A stretch of 64,000 nucleotides of DNA from an uncultured beta proteobacterium (GTDB taxonomy: Bacteria; Pseudomonadota; Gammaproteobacteria; Burkholderiales; SG8-39). The stretch is taken from contig CAIOLO010000032.1 in assembly GCA_903859155.1 (NCBI GenBank), positions 156,385-220,384 on the forward strand. The letters run 5' to 3'. Made by a program: the position numbers and the translations under genes. Below are positions 55,381 to 64,000 of this stretch, one piece after another. The notes under the pieces were generated by a model, which was given only the letters and a program-made list of their open reading frames with translations, did not search any database and had not been told where the DNA came from. Position 1 is the first letter of the stretch, and every line of letters begins with the position of its first letter.

Positions 55381-56250
55381 TCATTGCCCGGGCTTGAGCT
55401 TGAGTGCCCGCTCATAGACCGGCTTGCGCTTTGCCCCGGATATTGCGCAGGTCAGGCGTACCGCCTGCGCCAGCGGAAGATCGTGCAGCAAAGTGCTCAG
55501 CGTCTTTTCCCAATCCGCGGATTCGTCCACCGCCTCCAGCCCCGACAGGATCAGCACGAATTCGCCGCGCAGGCGATCCGGATCCTCCCGCAGCCATTGG
55601 GCAGCCGCCTCCAGCATGCATTCGTGGACACTCTCATAGATCTTGGTGATTTCGCGGGCGATGACCAGGCGGCGCTGCTCCGGATGGGATACGCCCGCGG
55701 CCAGGTCTTCGACGCACTCGAGGACGCGATGCGGTGCTTCGTACAACACCAGCGCTTCGGTGCGATTGCCCAGTTCGGTGATCGCATTGCGACGCGCGCT
55801 CGCCTTGGCCGGAAGAAATCCGCAGAACAGAATCCGCTCCGCGGCGATGCCCGAGACCGACAGCGCCGCGGCAAGCGCACTGGGGCCTGGAACCGGCGTC
55901 ACGCGAAAACCCGCCGCGCGCACCGCCTCAACCAGGATCGCGCCCGGATCCGAGATACCCGGTGTGCCGGCGTCGCTCACCAGCGCCACGCGCTTGTTTG
56001 CGGCCAGCAGCTGCAGAACCTGCTCGGTACGGGCGCGTTCGTTATGCGCATGCAGGGCCATGGGACGCTGGGCAATCGCATACCTGGCGAGCAGGTGGGC
56101 GGTCACGCGCGTGTCTTCGGCGGCGATGACATCAACCTCCTTGAGAACGCGGATCGCACGCAGGGTCATGTCTTCGAGATTGCCGATGGGCGTGGCCACC
56201 ACAAACAATTCGCCGCGGTCAACGCGGTCTGGGTCCGGGCCGTTGTTCAT
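55381..56250 (-). CDS. rsmI: 16S rRNA (cytidine1402-2'-O)-methyltransferase
   Basis: A 289-residue SAM enzyme that methylates C1402 of 16S rRNA. Blocks: FVVATPIGNLEDMTLRAIRV, VIAAEDTRVTAHLLARY, LVSDAGTPGISDPGA, VTPVPGPSALAAALSVSG and a C-terminal helical tail. The ATG at 56248-56250 is used; the frame stays open to 56655, but that part reads as antisense to yraN. It is divergent from yraN, a rearranged form of the enteric order rsmI-lpoA-yraN-diaA-dolP. Confidence 0.95.
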   Translation of the reverse strand: MNNGPDPDRVDRGELFVVATPIGNLEDMTLRAIRVLKEVDVIAAEDTRVTAHLLARYAIAQRPMALHAHNERARTEQVLQLLAANKRVALVSDAGTPGISDPGAILVEAVRAAGFRVTPVPGPSALAAALSVSGIAAERILFCGFLPAKASARRNAITELGNRTEALVLYEAPHRVLECVEDLAAGVSHPEQRRLVIAREITKIYESVHECMLEAAAQWLREDPDRLRGEFVLILSGLEAVDESADWEKTLSTLLHDLPLAQAVRLTCAISGAKRKPVYERALKLKPGQ

Positions 56251-56369
56251 TGCAGCGCATCCGCCTTCTGCGACGGGCGCCAATGCGCCCGGGGCAGCAT
56301 TGTGCGGTGCCTGCGCAGATCCGGCAAGCCGCTGCGGCCCGAGAGCCCCGACGCAGACAAGGAATTCCG

Positions 56370-56724
56370 ATGGGGAAGGTACCGGTACCCGATTCGATGC
56401 CACAGACAGAAGGCCGTCGCGCCGAAGCGCTTGCCGGGGACTTCCTGCAGCGCCAGGGGCTCGCGCTTGTCGAGAAGAACTGGCACTCGCGCTTCGGTGA
56501 ACTTGATCTGGTCCTGCTGGAAGGGGAAACCATCGTCTTTGTCGAAGTCCGACTTCGAACCAATTCCAGATTCGGCAGTCCCGGCGAGAGCATTCATGGC
56601 CGCAAGCGCTCGCGCCTGCTTGCTGCGGCAAGGCAGTACCTTGCGCGCCATCCACGCGCCATCTGCCGCTTTGACGCGGTACTGCTCAGGAGCCTCGACC
56701 CACCGGATTTCGAATGGATACGCG

Positions 56725-56741
<17 letters not shown>
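56370..56741 (+). CDS. yraN: YraN family (UPF0102) endonuclease-like protein
   Basis: A 123-residue restriction-endonuclease-fold protein. The family core is present: QTEGRRAEALAGDFLQRQGL, KNWHSRFGELDLVLLEGETI with the E-x-D site, and FVEVRLRTNSRFGSPGESI. The ATG follows AAGGA. Its role is not established. It overlaps the HIRAN gene by 17 nt in another frame; the next conserved neighbour is diaA/gmhA. Confidence 0.9.
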
Positions 56742-57811
<1,070 letters not shown>

Positions 57812-57812
<1 letters not shown>

Positions 57813-58426
57813 TGCAGAAAACAGAAAAATCCGTATCGCCCCTTGCCCTGGCCGCCGTTGTCAGCGCCGCGCTGCTCCTGGGGGGGTGCATCGAGGCGGC
57901 GCTTGTCGGGGGTGCCGCCACCGGCGTCATGATCGGCAGTGATCGCAGGCCCGCAGAGGTAGTCCTCGGCGACGAGCGCGTCGAAGTCACGGCGAACAAC
58001 CGCCTGGGGCAGAAACTGGACGAGAAGGCGCATGTCAATGTCACCAGCTACAACTACACGGTGCTGCTGACCGGCGAGGTGCCCGATGCCAAAGCCAAGG
58101 AAGAAGCCGAAAGGACCGTGGCGCAGATCGAACGCGTCAAAGGCGTGGTCAACGAGTTGCAGATCGCCGGGGCCACCTCGATGCAGGCGCGCGGCAACGA
58201 CACCTTTCTGACCGGTCGCGTCAAGGCGGCGTTCATCGGTCCGCAGAAATTTTCTCCGCTGAACGTGAAAGTCGTCACCGAAGCTGGCGTGATCTATCTT
58301 CTCGGACTGGTCACCCGCAAGGAAGCCGACGACGCCACCGAGATCGCCCGCGGCATAGGCGGCGTGCAGAAGGTGGTCAGGGTGTTCGAGTATCTGCCGG
58401 CCGCACCGGCTTCTGCCGCGAAGTAG
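57812..58426 (+). CDS. dolP: BON-domain outer-membrane lipoprotein (DolP/YraP)
   Basis: A 204-residue lipoprotein: signal peptide with lipobox LLGGC (cysteine about residue 26), then two BON domains (about 50-120 and 125-195). E. coli DolP binds anionic phospholipid at the outer membrane and supports BAM and envelope integrity. The residue after the lipobox cysteine is Ile, so there is no Asp+2 inner-membrane retention signal. ATG overlaps the stop of the SIS gene (TAATG). Confidence 0.92.
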
Positions 58427-58446
58427 CCGGGACACTCCCTGAGAAA

Positions 58447-58465
58447 CCGCCTGCAGGTCAGGCGG
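58447..58465. repeat. 7-bp hairpin after dolP
   Basis: CCGCCTG and CAGGCGG arms with a 5-nt loop, 20 nt after the dolP stop. No T-run follows, so terminator function is uncertain. The tandem repeat begins immediately after. Confidence 0.4.
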
Positions 58466-58467
58466 TC

Positions 58468-58527
58468 ACCGGCACCTGCACCGGCATCTGCACCGGCACC
58501 TGCACCGGCATCTGCACCTGCACCTGC
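58468..58527. repeat. 12/24-bp tandem repeat
   Basis: About five units of a 12-bp motif alternate between GGCACCTGCACC and GGCATCTGCACC, giving a 24-bp higher-order period, with the last unit degraded. It lies in the 169-nt gap between dolP and rfaE2. There are no spacers, so it is not a CRISPR. Copy number may vary between strains. Confidence 0.8.
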
Positions 58528-58595
58528 AGAATTCCGCCTCAGCTGCTTTGCCGCGTACAAAATCACGATGGGCTTAGGGTAACATCGGCGCCATC

Positions 58596-59084
58596 ATGAT
58601 CTACCGCCCGCCCGTTTTCGAATCCAAGATCTGCCCGCCGCAGGACCTTGTGGCCCGCCTCGCAGGAATGGAACGCCCGCTGGTGTTCACCAATGGCGTA
58701 TTCGACCTGTTGCATCGTGGCCATGCCACGTATCTCGACCAGGCAAGGGCTTTGGGTTCGTCGCTGCTGGTCGCACTGAACAGTGATGCTTCGGCAAAAC
58801 GCCTGGGCAAGGGCGAGGACCGGCCGGTCAACACGCTGGGCGATCGCGCCGCTGTGATTGCCGCGCTCGCCTCGGTAAGCCTTGTCACCTGGTTTGACGA
58901 GGACACGCCGCTCGCCTTGATCGTTCTTGCGCGGCCCGAAGTGCTGGTCAAAGGGGGGGACTGGAAACCGTCTGAAATGGTGGGTGCGCGTGAAGTAACG
59001 GGCTGGAACGGTGCGGTCCATTCGATCCCGTTTGCGTTCGAGCGCTCCACCACTGCCACGCTGGAGCGCATCCGCGGCAGATAA
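58596..59084 (+). CDS. rfaE2: D-glycero-beta-D-manno-heptose 1-phosphate adenylyltransferase
   Basis: A 162-residue nucleotidyltransferase: the stand-alone C-terminal half of HldE. Blocks: LVFTNGVFDLLHRGHATYLD with the HxGH site, LVALNSDASAKRLGKGEDRP, and the C-terminal STTATLERIRG. It makes ADP-heptose from heptose 1-phosphate for LPS core; the kinase half (rfaE1) is not in the window. Convergent with the SPOR gene. Confidence 0.94.
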   Translation: MIYRPPVFESKICPPQDLVARLAGMERPLVFTNGVFDLLHRGHATYLDQARALGSSLLVALNSDASAKRLGKGEDRPVNTLGDRAAVIAALASVSLVTWFDEDTPLALIVLARPEVLVKGGDWKPSEMVGAREVTGWNGAVHSIPFAFERSTTATLERIRGR

Positions 59085-59135
59085 GGCCCGCCCCACTTGC
59101 CGGAATCCGGCTGGCGGCGCCGCGGCGACAGGCGT

Positions 59136-59777
59136 TCAGGCGGCGCAGTCTTTGAGCGTTGTGCCCGGAAATTCCTTCAATAATTCGACGATTTTCGGCT
59201 GGGCACCTTCCTGCAGATCGTGAAGTCGCAGGGACAGGCGGCTCACCGGCGTGCCACGCTGGCCGATCCTTGCAGTGCGCACACCGCGTCCCTGCAGTTG
59301 TTCGAGCTTTTTCTGCGCCGCCTCCTCGCTGCGAAAAACCCCCAAGGAAATGGCGAAGCGGAACTTGGCATCTTCCTGGACAATGAAATATTCATCAATG
59401 CCAAGCCGCTTCAGTTCCTCCAGTTTCTGCACCGCACCCTGCCGGCTTGTCTGGGGCGGCATGAATACCCACCACCCGACGACGTCCTCCAGCTTGCGTT
59501 CGGTAAAATGCGCGCCCGGTGACAGTGGCAAAACCGCTTCCTGCGCACGCGCTGCATCGTCCCGGCTGAAATTGCCCCATTCGACGCAGGACACCGGCCT
59601 GGGCGGTTCGGGCTTGCGCACCGCCGCCAGTTGCTGACCGGACAACAGCCTTATCGATTCCGGATTGATTTGCTGCGCCATCAATTGCGCCTCCGCAGAC
59701 GACGAATCGGGGACGTACTGCACCCAGGCGTAGAAAGCGACGTTCGCCAGCAGCAAAATCAGAACCAGCAGCCTCAT
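59136..59777 (-). CDS. SPOR domain membrane protein
   Basis: A 213-residue bitopic protein: an N-terminal membrane helix (LLVLILLLANVAFYAWV) and a SPOR domain at about residues 85-160 (VGWWVFMPPQTSRQGAVQKL, FAISLGVFRSEEAAQKKLEQ). SPOR domains bind denuded peptidoglycan glycans at the division septum. It follows coaX on the minus strand, an order common in betaproteobacteria (birA-coaX-SPOR). No gene name assigned. Confidence 0.85.
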   Translation of the reverse strand: MRLLVLILLLANVAFYAWVQYVPDSSSAEAQLMAQQINPESIRLLSGQQLAAVRKPEPPRPVSCVEWGNFSRDDAARAQEAVLPLSPGAHFTERKLEDVVGWWVFMPPQTSRQGAVQKLEELKRLGIDEYFIVQEDAKFRFAISLGVFRSEEAAQKKLEQLQGRGVRTARIGQRGTPVSRLSLRLHDLQEGAQPKIVELLKEFPGTTLKDCAA

Positions 59778-59851
59778 CCAGCGTCCTGCCTTGTAAAAAA
59801 ATCGCGCAATTCGCGCATCCCGTCGATTTGCCTGTTCAATCCGGCAAGCGT

Positions 59852-60589
59852 TCAGTAACCCGAGGAAATGCGGGCCAGCCCCTCGAGCACCAGATTATCC
59901 ACTACGCGCAGCGGGATGCTCAGATGCCCGGCCATGCGGCCGGCGGCACCGCCGGAGAGCAGGCACAAGCGCTCAGTGCCGAGGCGCGAGAACATGCGCT
60001 CAATCGCACCCAGCTGCGCGAAAAAACAGCCTGTCTCTATGGCATCACCGGTATCACGCGGATAGTCCGTGACACTGCCGCCGGACAGCGGCAGCCCCGC
60101 GGTGCGCTCGGCCAGCGCGTGCTTCATGAGTCGCTCGCCGGGAAGAATCAGTCCGCCGCGAAATTCACCATTTGCAGTCAACACATCGATGGTGGTTGCG
60201 GTGCCGGCCATCACCACCAGACAGTCTGCCGCATGCAGGGCGCGCGCACCGATCAGGGCCGCCCATCGGTCCGCCCCCAGGCGCGCAGGATCCGCATAAG
60301 CGTTACTCACGCCGCACTGCCTGACGGTCGGTGCGATCCACCAGGGTACTGCGCGAAATCTTTTCAGGCATTGCGCCAATTCGACGGCAACCGCCTGGCC
60401 GGCCACATTGGCAATGACAATCGCTTCGGGTTCTTCCTGAAAATTCCATTTGACCGAGAGGCTGGTCAGTTGCCCGATCGCCTCGGCGCCTTTTGCGATC
60501 CAGTCTATCGCTGCGGCGGCATACCCGCCTGGACGCCGGCAGACCCCCCACTTTACGCGGGAGTTGCCGCAATCAATGGTCAATATCAC
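59852..60589 (-). CDS. coaX: type III pantothenate kinase
   Basis: A 245-residue ASKHA-fold kinase, first step of CoA synthesis. Start VILTIDCGNSRVKWG (GTG at 60587-60589) is the phosphate loop; GADRWAALIGARALHAADCL and VVMAGTATTIDVLTANGEF are family blocks with the catalytic aspartate, and the C-terminal LLSGGAAGR closes the fold. The frame stays open to 60757 within birA and is rejected. The GTG overlaps the birA TGA (GTGA), showing translational coupling. Confidence 0.93.
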   Translation of the reverse strand: MILTIDCGNSRVKWGVCRRPGGYAAAAIDWIAKGAEAIGQLTSLSVKWNFQEEPEAIVIANVAGQAVAVELAQCLKRFRAVPWWIAPTVRQCGVSNAYADPARLGADRWAALIGARALHAADCLVVMAGTATTIDVLTANGEFRGGLILPGERLMKHALAERTAGLPLSGGSVTDYPRDTGDAIETGCFFAQLGAIERMFSRLGTERLCLLSGGAAGRMAGHLSIPLRVVDNLVLEGLARISSGY

Positions 60590-61410
60590 GCCAGTCCCAG
60601 GGAAAGCTCGCCGCTGTAGTAGCGCCTGACTTCCCCCGCCACCTGCAGGAGCAGTGCGCCGTCCTCCGCCACGCCTATGGCCTCCCCCTCGGCCTCCTGA
60701 TGACCGCCACCGGAGAGTCGCACACGCCTGCCTTGCCAGGCATGCCGGGCCAGCCACTCCTCGCGCAGCGGCGCAAAACCGTGTTTTTCGAACGTCGGCA
60801 ACACCTGGGAAAGCTGCAGCAATTGCGCCACGAGCAATTCGTTTCGGGAGCCCAGTGCACCGGCCTCCCTGAGGTCCGCGACTTGATGCCCGACGCGATC
60901 GCCCAGTGCCGGTGCATTTCGGACATTCAATCCGATGCCGATAACCGCAACCGTACTGTCCGCACTGGAAAGTGTTTCAATCAGAATGCCGCCAAGCTTG
61001 CGTCCACGAAACAACAGGTCATTGGGCCACTTGAGTTCTATTTGCGCCCCTCCCTGTGCTTCAAGCGCCCGGGCCACCGCCACCGCAACGGCAAGACTCA
61101 GCCCGGACAAGGCCGAAACAGTTGAACCAAACCGCCACAGCAAGGAAAAAGTCAGGCTCGCGCCGGTAGCGGAAATCCAGGTGCTGCCTCGCCTGCCCCT
61201 GCCGGCTGTCTGATTCTCGCAAACGATTGCACTGGCATGCGGCGCGCCCATTCTGGCGCGTTCAAGCAAAAGCGCGTTGGTCGAGGGGCATTGCGCCAAT
61301 ACCTCCACCGGAATGTTCAGACGAAACATTTCCAGTGCTTGCGCGATTGCTTCGCCGTGGATCAGGTCAGAGGGTTCTATGGACATCGAAGGGAAAATTT
61401 CACTAACCAC
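60586..61410 (-). CDS. birA: biotin--[acetyl-CoA carboxylase] ligase
   Basis: A 274-residue biotin protein ligase. Blocks: CPSTNALLLERARM, CENQTAGRGRRGSTWISATG (biotinyl-AMP loop), LKWPNDLLFRGRKLGGILIE and VIGIGLNVR. The N-terminal DNA-binding HTH of E. coli BirA is missing, so it is probably only an enzyme and not a repressor. The start is either the GTG at 61410 or the ATG at 61386 (MSIEPSD); neither has a strong ribosome site. Coupled to coaX. Confidence 0.93.
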   Translation of the reverse strand: MVSEIFPSMSIEPSDLIHGEAIAQALEMFRLNIPVEVLAQCPSTNALLLERARMGAPHASAIVCENQTAGRGRRGSTWISATGASLTFSLLWRFGSTVSALSGLSLAVAVAVARALEAQGGAQIELKWPNDLLFRGRKLGGILIETLSSADSTVAVIGIGLNVRNAPALGDRVGHQVADLREAGALGSRNELLVAQLLQLSQVLPTFEKHGFAPLREEWLARHAWQGRRVRLSGGGHQEAEGEAIGVAEDGALLLQVAGEVRRYYSGELSLGLA

Positions 61411-61524
61411 GCTGAAATACTAACATGGTGATTCGTGTGTGCTTTTCACGCTCCCAGCCGCCCCCGCACTCAGCCATTTCGCCGGGAAAGTGCAACATAT
61501 TCCACTTTGGGGAGATGACAGCTC

Positions 61525-61553
61525 TTGCCTGTAGCCCGGAAAGCCACTATGCT
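61525..61553 (+). promoter_or_regulatory. candidate sigma-70 promoter of a small RNA
   Basis: TTGCCT (61525-61530) and TATGCT (61548-61553) are separated by exactly 17 nt; each matches 4 of 6 consensus bases. The predicted start is near 61560, 40-70 nt before a strong terminator and without an open frame between them. Confidence 0.4.
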
Positions 61554-61559
61554 CTTGTC

Positions 61560-61630
61560 ATACACCGTTTTCCGCCGGCCCAGCAAACGGCGGTCCAGCG
61601 GGGGGAGCCCTCCCTCCCCCCGTTTTTTTT
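61560..61630 (+). ncRNA. candidate small RNA of about 70 nt
   Basis: Inferred from three aligned signals: the promoter at 61525-61553, an internal hairpin with CCGCCG/CGGCGG arms (61572-61593, 10-nt loop), and a strong Rho-independent terminator (61599-61630). No plus-strand gene ends before this terminator, since birA upstream runs the other way. The alternative is a short leader with attenuator for the binding-protein gene at 61746. I recognise no known RNA family. Confidence 0.4.
61599..61630 (+). terminator. strong Rho-independent terminator
   Basis: A perfect 9-bp stem, CGGGGGGAG with CTCCCCCCG, around a 6-nt loop (CCCTCC) is followed at once by eight T. The T-run is only on the plus strand, so it stops rightward transcription. 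Confidence 0.8.
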
Positions 61631-61690
61631 CTTGTTTCCCGGTCAGGTCTCGACTTTTAGCGCAACGACTTCTGCTGCCGCGCTCCGCAC

Positions 61691-61696
61691 TATAAT
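61691..61696 (+). promoter_or_regulatory. -10 element upstream of the UgpB-like gene
   Basis: An exact TATAAT 50 nt before the GTG start at 61746 and downstream of the strong terminator. The -35 region (about 61668-61673) is a poor match. Confidence 0.5.
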
Positions 61697-61745
61697 CGTG
61701 CATGATTTTGCGCGCCGTTTGTAACAACCCCAGCCTCACCTGACC

Positions 61746-63038
61746 GTGCCTCACATCAGCATACGCTGGCTGCTCTGCGCCCTCGTGCTGTGGCATTCCA
61801 CCTCGGCCACCCCCGCGCAGGTCGATATTGTCCTGTGGCACGCTTTTTCCGGCCTTCGTGGCGAAGCCATCACACGTCTGGCCGGGCAGTTCAACGCTTC
61901 TCAAACCGCCTGGCGTTTGTTGCCCACCTACAAGGGCGACAACCCGGATCTGGTCGGGCTCGCACTTGCTGCGCAGCGCGACAAGCGCGCTCCGCACCTG
62001 CTGCAACTGGGCCAGGCGGAGGGCGCCACCCTTGCGGCGAAGCGCAATGCCTACCGGCCGGTGCACCTGGTGCTGCAGGAAGGCGGAAACCGCTTCAGAC
62101 CGGATGCTTACTTTCCTGGTGTACTCGATTCCTCGACCGATACGCTGGGACGCCTCATGTCCATGCCACTGGGAACGGCAACGGTGGCGTTCTATTTCAA
62201 CCGCGAGATCTTCCTCAAGGCAGGTCTGGATCCGGCCAGACCGCCGCATACCTGGCGCGAGGTTCAGGAGGCAGCCGCGCAGATCATTGACGCGAAAATT
62301 TCATCCTGTGGCTTTGCCAGCGACCGCCAGACATGGGTGCTGGTGGAAAACATACTGGCCATGTATGACGAGTCCGTTGTGGAACAGGCAGGTCCTTATT
62401 CGCACGTATCAGCGCTGAACTTCAGCAACCGCCTGCTGATGAGACATATCGGCATGCTGTCCTCATGGGCTAAAAGCGACCTGTTCAGCTATTTCGGACC
62501 GAACAACGAGGCCGGCGAGCGCTTTGCTGCCGGCGAATGCGCGATGCTGGCGAGCACCTCCGCGCTCTATGCCCAGTTGCTGGCGAAATCTCCGCGCCAA
62601 TTCGGCATGGCGCCCATGCCGGTATATGACGATTTTCCGCACCGCCAGACGCTGGGCAACGGCAGCAGCATCTGGGTGCTCGCCGGCAAGCCGCAAATGG
62701 AGTATCAGGGCTCGGCAAGTTTCCTGGCCTACCTGTCGAGCCCGGAGGCCAGGGCGCAATGGCATCAACTGACCGGCGATCTGCCGCTGACGCGGCAGGC
62801 CTACGAGATCACGCGCAAAGCCGGTTACTACGAGCGCAACCCCTGGGCAGAAGTCGCATTGCAGGCGGCGCGGCCGGCCAGACGCACACGTTCGCCGCTG
62901 CAGCAGGTCCCCATGCTGGCGCAGATCCGCGCAATTCTCGACGACGATCTGGAAGCGGTCTGGGCGCAGCACAAGACGCCCAAGGAGGCACTCGACGATG
63001 CCAGCTTGCGCAGCACGCGCTTGCTGCGCGGAAAGTAA
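61746..63038 (+). CDS. UgpB-like ABC transporter substrate-binding protein
   Basis: A 430-residue exported binding protein (family 1 extracellular solute-binding) most like UgpB, the sn-glycerol-3-phosphate receptor. It has a signal peptide (RWLLCALVLWHSTSATPAQV) and then VDIVLWHAFSGLRGEAITRL, AQRDKRAPHLLQLGQAEGAT, MPLGTATVAFYFNREIFLKA and GNGSSIWVLAGK. Start GTG at 61746. No membrane or ATPase genes of an Ugp transporter are in the window, so it is an orphan here or works with a distant permease. Other phosphodiester or sugar ligands are possible. Confidence 0.85.
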   Translation: MPHISIRWLLCALVLWHSTSATPAQVDIVLWHAFSGLRGEAITRLAGQFNASQTAWRLLPTYKGDNPDLVGLALAAQRDKRAPHLLQLGQAEGATLAAKRNAYRPVHLVLQEGGNRFRPDAYFPGVLDSSTDTLGRLMSMPLGTATVAFYFNREIFLKAGLDPARPPHTWREVQEAAAQIIDAKISSCGFASDRQTWVLVENILAMYDESVVEQAGPYSHVSALNFSNRLLMRHIGMLSSWAKSDLFSYFGPNNEAGERFAAGECAMLASTSALYAQLLAKSPRQFGMAPMPVYDDFPHRQTLGNGSSIWVLAGKPQMEYQGSASFLAYLSSPEARAQWHQLTGDLPLTRQAYEITRKAGYYERNPWAEVALQAARPARRTRSPLQQVPMLAQIRAILDDDLEAVWAQHKTPKEALDDASLRSTRLLRGK

Positions 63039-63105
63039 GGCTAAGGCCTAAAACAGCGGCACAGCCGGAAGCAAACAACTTGCTTCGCTCTGGCGTCTGT
63101 TTTTC

Positions 63106-63151
63106 CCGTCATTCTGGAGAGTTGCAAGAGCGCAACTCTCCAGAATGACGG
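63106..63151. repeat. 20-bp perfect inverted repeat, REP-like
   Basis: The arms (63106-63125 and 63132-63151) pair perfectly over 20 bp around a 6-nt loop; the outer sequence is CCGTCATTCTGGAG. Neither strand has a T-run after it. A smaller stem (GAAGCAA/TTGCTTC, 63068-63086) lies just before it, with TTTTT 11 nt later, and could weakly terminate the binding-protein transcript. The long palindrome resembles dispersed intergenic repeats. Confidence 0.7.
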
Positions 63152-63213
63152 ACGTATGCAAACCCACTTTCTTCGCCGAACCGGTCAACAACTGGCCGGT
63201 AAGAAACGCAAGG

Positions 63214-63999
63214 CTAAAACGGCAGCTTTGCGCCCGTTTTGGCGGCAAGCAGCACGCGCCTGAATTCGCCTTGAATGCGTTCCAGCGCCGCATCGTTGTC
63301 GCCCTCGAATCGCAGCACGATCACCGGCGTGGTATTCGATGCGCGCGCCAGTCCAAACCCATCCGCGTATTCGACGCGCAGACCGTCGAGCTTGATAACC
63401 TCCCGGGAACCCTCGAAGCGCGCGGACTGCTGCAATGCCGCGATAAGCCGATGCGGTTCGCCCTCGGCAAGCGCCCAGTTGAGTTCCGGCGTCGACACCG
63501 CATCGGGCAGGCCCTCGAGGACACTGCTCGGGTCTCTCTGCCGCGACAGAATCTCCAATAGTCGCGCGCCCGCATACTGACCGTCGTCAAATCCGTACCA
63601 ACGCTCGGAAAAAAAGATATGCCCGCTCATCTCACCGGCGAGCGGTGCGCCGGTTTCCTTCAGTCGAGCCTTGATGAAGGAATGCCCGGTTTTCCACAGA
63701 CTGGGAACGCCGCCGTGCTTTTTGATCCAGGGGGCAAGCAGGCGCGTGCATTTGACGTCATAGACGATTTGCGCGCCGGGCACGCGCGTCAGCACATCGG
63801 CGGCAAACAGCATCATTTGCCGGTCCGGGTAGATGATGCGACCCGCAGCGGTGACCACACCCAGCCGGTCGCCGTCGCCATCGAATGCCAGGCCGAGTTC
63901 GGCGCCCTGCTCGCGCACCGCGCGGATCAGATCCACCAGATTTTCCGGTCTTGACGGATCAGGATGGTGGTTGGGAAAACTTCCGTCGACTTCGCAAAA
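63214..63999 (-). CDS. phosphomannomutase/phosphoglucomutase, 5' end outside window
   Basis: The C-terminal 261 residues of an alpha-D-phosphohexomutase (AlgC/ManB type) that interconverts mannose or glucose 6- and 1-phosphates for LPS, exopolysaccharide or glycan precursors. Visible blocks: EVDGSFPNHHPDPSRPENL at the window edge, LAFDGDGDRLGVV (metal site), AGEMSGHIFFSERWYGFDDG (sugar specificity) and, near the C-terminus, the phosphate-binding RASNTTPVIVLRFEG. The serine loop is beyond the window end. Confidence 0.92.
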   Translation of the reverse strand, partial: FCEVDGSFPNHHPDPSRPENLVDLIRAVREQGAELGLAFDGDGDRLGVVTAAGRIIYPDRQMMLFAADVLTRVPGAQIVYDVKCTRLLAPWIKKHGGVPSLWKTGHSFIKARLKETGAPLAGEMSGHIFFSERWYGFDDGQYAGARLLEILSRQRDPSSVLEGLPDAVSTPELNWALAEGEPHRLIAALQQSARFEGSREVIKLDGLRVEYADGFGLARASNTTPVIVLRFEGDNDAALERIQGEFRRVLLAAKTGAKLPF

Positions 64000-64000
64000 C

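Noticed and set aside
56251..56655. N-terminal extension of rsmI
   Set aside because: It is antisense to yraN and shows no protein likeness; the ATG at 56250 gives a family-length product.
58468..58527. CRISPR array
   Set aside because: The units are contiguous without spacers and only 12 bp long.
60590..60757. N-terminal extension of coaX
   Set aside because: It lies within birA on the same strand in another frame, with Gly/Arg-rich nonsense composition; the coupled GTG at 60589 fits the phosphate-loop start.
63106..63151. Rho-independent terminator
   Set aside because: The stem is perfect, but neither strand carries a T-run directly after it.

Overview
The window is a chromosomal segment of a Gram-negative bacterium, most likely a betaproteobacterium (Burkholderiales or a neighbouring order). 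Three things point there. Several gene neighbourhoods are typical of that class: glnE-ilvE-zf-CHCC-waaF beside yhdP-nit-tldD, birA-coaX-SPOR, and yraN-diaA-dolP beside rsmI. There is a Bug/TctC-type periplasmic binding protein. The RNase P RNA is of the bacterial A type, and the DNA is GC-rich with strong codon bias. I see no insertion sequence, prophage, tRNA or CRISPR array. No taxonomic search was possible, so the class is an inference.

Layout. (1) 1-6.6 kb is a surface-glycan or protein-glycosylation region. It holds a truncated DegT-family protein with arginine in place of the PLP lysine, a GNAT-like protein, and a minus-strand run of three glycosyltransferases, two with TPR domains. (2) 6.7-18.4 kb is a minus-strand signalling block. 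In order of transcription it encodes a CHASE2 Ser/Thr kinase, a PP2C phosphatase, an FHA protein, a CHASE2 adenylate cyclase, a metallo-beta-lactamase-fold cyclic-nucleotide phosphodiesterase, a GAF-PilB/GspE-type ATPase and a GAF/HD-GYP protein. It could form one circuit joining Ser/Thr phosphorylation, cAMP and cyclic-di-GMP to a pilus or secretion motor.

(3) 18.8-29.5 kb is an oxalate/formate block on the minus strand. Frc and Oxc turn oxalate into formate and CO2 by way of formyl-CoA. Fhs loads formate onto tetrahydrofolate, and a two-subunit NAD-dependent formate dehydrogenase (resembling tungsten FDH1 of Methylobacterium, with the NuoE and NuoF parts fused) oxidises it. A stand-alone protein resembling the hydrolase domain of 10-formyl-THF dehydrogenase closes the run. 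(4) 29.8-46.4 kb is mostly core: an NAD-binding epimerase, sucCD, glpK, tldD, a nitrilase-family amidase, yhdP, glnE, ilvE, a zf-CHCC protein, waaF and rnpB.

(5) 46.6-53.4 kb is a plus-strand catabolic run: a Bug-type binding protein, two CoA-transferase-like subunits, an acyl-CoA ligase, a KstD/fumarate-reductase-like flavoprotein and an SRPBCC protein. It looks like a degradation pathway for an unidentified organic acid. The beta subunit lacks the usual catalytic glutamate, so the pair may be a ring-opening hydrolase of the IpdAB kind. (6) 53.4-64 kb is again core: a DUF3025 protein, pyrC, rsmI, yraN, an exported HIRAN protein, diaA/gmhA, dolP, rfaE2, a SPOR protein, coaX, birA, a candidate small RNA, an orphan UgpB-like binding protein and a truncated phosphomannomutase.

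The observations most worth following are the signalling block, the formyl-THF hydrolase-like gene in the oxalate run, the CoA-transferase run, the exported HIRAN protein and the candidate small RNA near 61.6 kb.
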